From Vibrio sp. RE86 (lineage in GTDB: Bacteria > Pseudomonadota > Gammaproteobacteria > Enterobacterales > Vibrionaceae), in assembly GCF_013114545.1 (NCBI RefSeq), contig NZ_VTXI01000016.1, forward strand, positions 1 to 64,000: 64,000 nucleotides of DNA. Direction: 5' to 3'. Below are positions 63,368-64,000 of this stretch, piece after piece. The notes beneath the pieces are model-generated. The model had not been told where the DNA came from, made no database searches, and saw only the letters and a program-made list of their open reading frames with translations. The number at the start of each line of letters is the position of its first letter. Position 1 is the stretch's first letter. Both the position numbers and the translations under genes were made by a program.

Positions 63368-63383
63368 TACTACTTAAGTAGTA
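63368..63383. promoter_or_regulatory. Perfect 16-bp palindrome upstream of the chemoreceptor
   Basis: TACTACTT-AAGTAGTA is fully symmetric and lies 140 bp before the next start. A further inverted repeat TGTTATT/AATAACA is at 63473-63494. They may be regulator sites. Confidence 0.35.
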
Positions 63384-63523
63384 TTAAATTTCGTCGGGTG
63401 TTATACAAAATATCAATAATCCTGCTACCGTTATAATTTATAAAATCAACTCAATAATCTTGATAAATCAGGTGTTATTGAAGTGGAAATAACAATGACA
63501 GTAAACGGCTAGGAAATACGGAT

Positions 63524-64000
63524 ATGATGATAAAAACGCTCAAAGACGTCTCGATTGCCGCCAGAGCATGGTCAATCTTAGGCTTATTCGCCGTAGGTTT
63601 GTTGGCAAATACTCTGTTAAACATTGATAAGTCTCGCCAACACATGCGAGAAAACTACGAACGCAGCGTCCAATCTATGGTGGAAAGTGCCGTCGGGATT
63701 GCGAAACACTTTCATCAGCAAAGTGAGAGCGGAGCAATGTCTAAAGCGGTCGCTCAAGCCAGAGCCCTAGAAGCTATTACTGCAATGCGCTTTGATGGGG
63801 ATAACTACATCTTTGTTGGCGACAAAGAGGGGGTTCAATTGGCAACAGGGGTGTTGTCATTGCTTGGAAGCAATATTATGGATTTGCAGGACAGCAATGG
63901 GCAGTATTTTGTCAAAGAGTTATATCGAGTCGCAAACAGCGGTGGTGGGTTTGTAAATTATCATTGGGAAAACCCTGATAAAGAAACATTGGATCCAAAA
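63524..64000 (+). CDS. Chemoreceptor-like protein with single-Cache sensor (N-terminal part)
   Basis: The frame runs from ATG at 63524 to the right edge (159 codons) with no stop. A membrane segment (about 12-32, ARAWSILGLFAVGLLANTLL) is followed by a periplasmic stretch with helix ENYERSVQSMVESAVGIAKH and the strand pattern ITAMRFDGDNYIFVGDKEGV typical of a single-Cache (sCache_2) domain. It is most likely a methyl-accepting chemotaxis protein, since that is the commonest partner of such domains in vibrios; a GGDEF enzyme or kinase is also possible. The C-terminus lies outside the window. Confidence 0.75.
   Translation, partial: MMIKTLKDVSIAARAWSILGLFAVGLLANTLLNIDKSRQHMRENYERSVQSMVESAVGIAKHFHQQSESGAMSKAVAQARALEAITAMRFDGDNYIFVGDKEGVQLATGVLSLLGSNIMDLQDSNGQYFVKELYRVANSGGGFVNYHWENPDKETLDPK

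Overview
The window reads as chromosomal DNA of a marine gammaproteobacterium, almost certainly a Vibrio. Pointers are the MSHA-type pilin, the MsrA-MsrB fusion, VieS/VieA-like c-di-GMP signalling, many methyl-accepting chemotaxis proteins, DbpA, RhlE and AcpH of vibrio type, and a MoxR/Bat operon next to sulfatases. No rRNA, tRNA, CRISPR array, complete insertion sequence or prophage was seen. The species and the replicon cannot be told from the sequence alone.

Layout. 1-1.0 kb: a truncated ToxR/OmpR-type regulator and a TfoX/Sxy-family protein. 1.2-6.1 kb: a phosphorelay of HPt protein, hybrid histidine kinase, XRE regulator with an acyltransferase-like tail, and REC-EAL phosphodiesterase. 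6.1-10.4 kb: moeB and moeA (molybdenum cofactor), folE and dbpA. 10.5-15.3 kb: a MipA/OmpV outer-membrane protein and an overlapping operon of GGDEF cyclase, periplasmic binding protein and HD-GYP phosphodiesterase. 15.4-20.9 kb: an orphan pilin, a TetR regulator with a clear operator, a membrane protein, msrAB, tyrP, a 39-residue mini-gene with a structured leader, and acpH. 21.0-26.5 kb: binding protein, chemoreceptor, second binding protein and GGDEF cyclase. 26.6-38.0 kb: rhlE, acetyltransferases, a fatty-acid desaturase, a surface calcium-repeat protein, an XRE regulator and an RND efflux pair. 38.2-57.3 kb: a sulfatase region holding two divergent sulfatases, an eight-haem cytochrome with HEAT/TPR tail, a moxR-DUF58-DUF4381-batA-batB-batD operon, a LysR regulator, an alkaline-phosphatase-like enzyme, an SUMF1-fold lipoprotein, an anaerobic sulfatase-maturating radical-SAM enzyme, and a haem-free paralogue of the cytochrome tail. 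57.4-64 kb: an OppA-like binding protein, chemoreceptors, a HAD phosphatase, ldhA and an acetyltransferase.

Themes. Second-messenger signalling is dense: two GGDEF, one EAL and one HD-GYP protein, most of them co-transcribed with periplasmic sensors. The sulfatase region looks like one functional unit. Its two CTAGR sulfatases need formylglycine made by the radical-SAM enzyme, because the nearby SUMF1 protein lacks the oxidase cysteines. A 15-bp palindrome of LysR type (T-N11-A) occurs both between the sulfatases and in front of moxR, and the LysR gene in the cluster is the obvious candidate for reading it. A 102-bp repeat, probably a miniature transposable element, occurs twice about 14 kb apart around part of this region.

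Most start codons, domain calls and operon links come from reading the translated sequence against known families. No database search was run.
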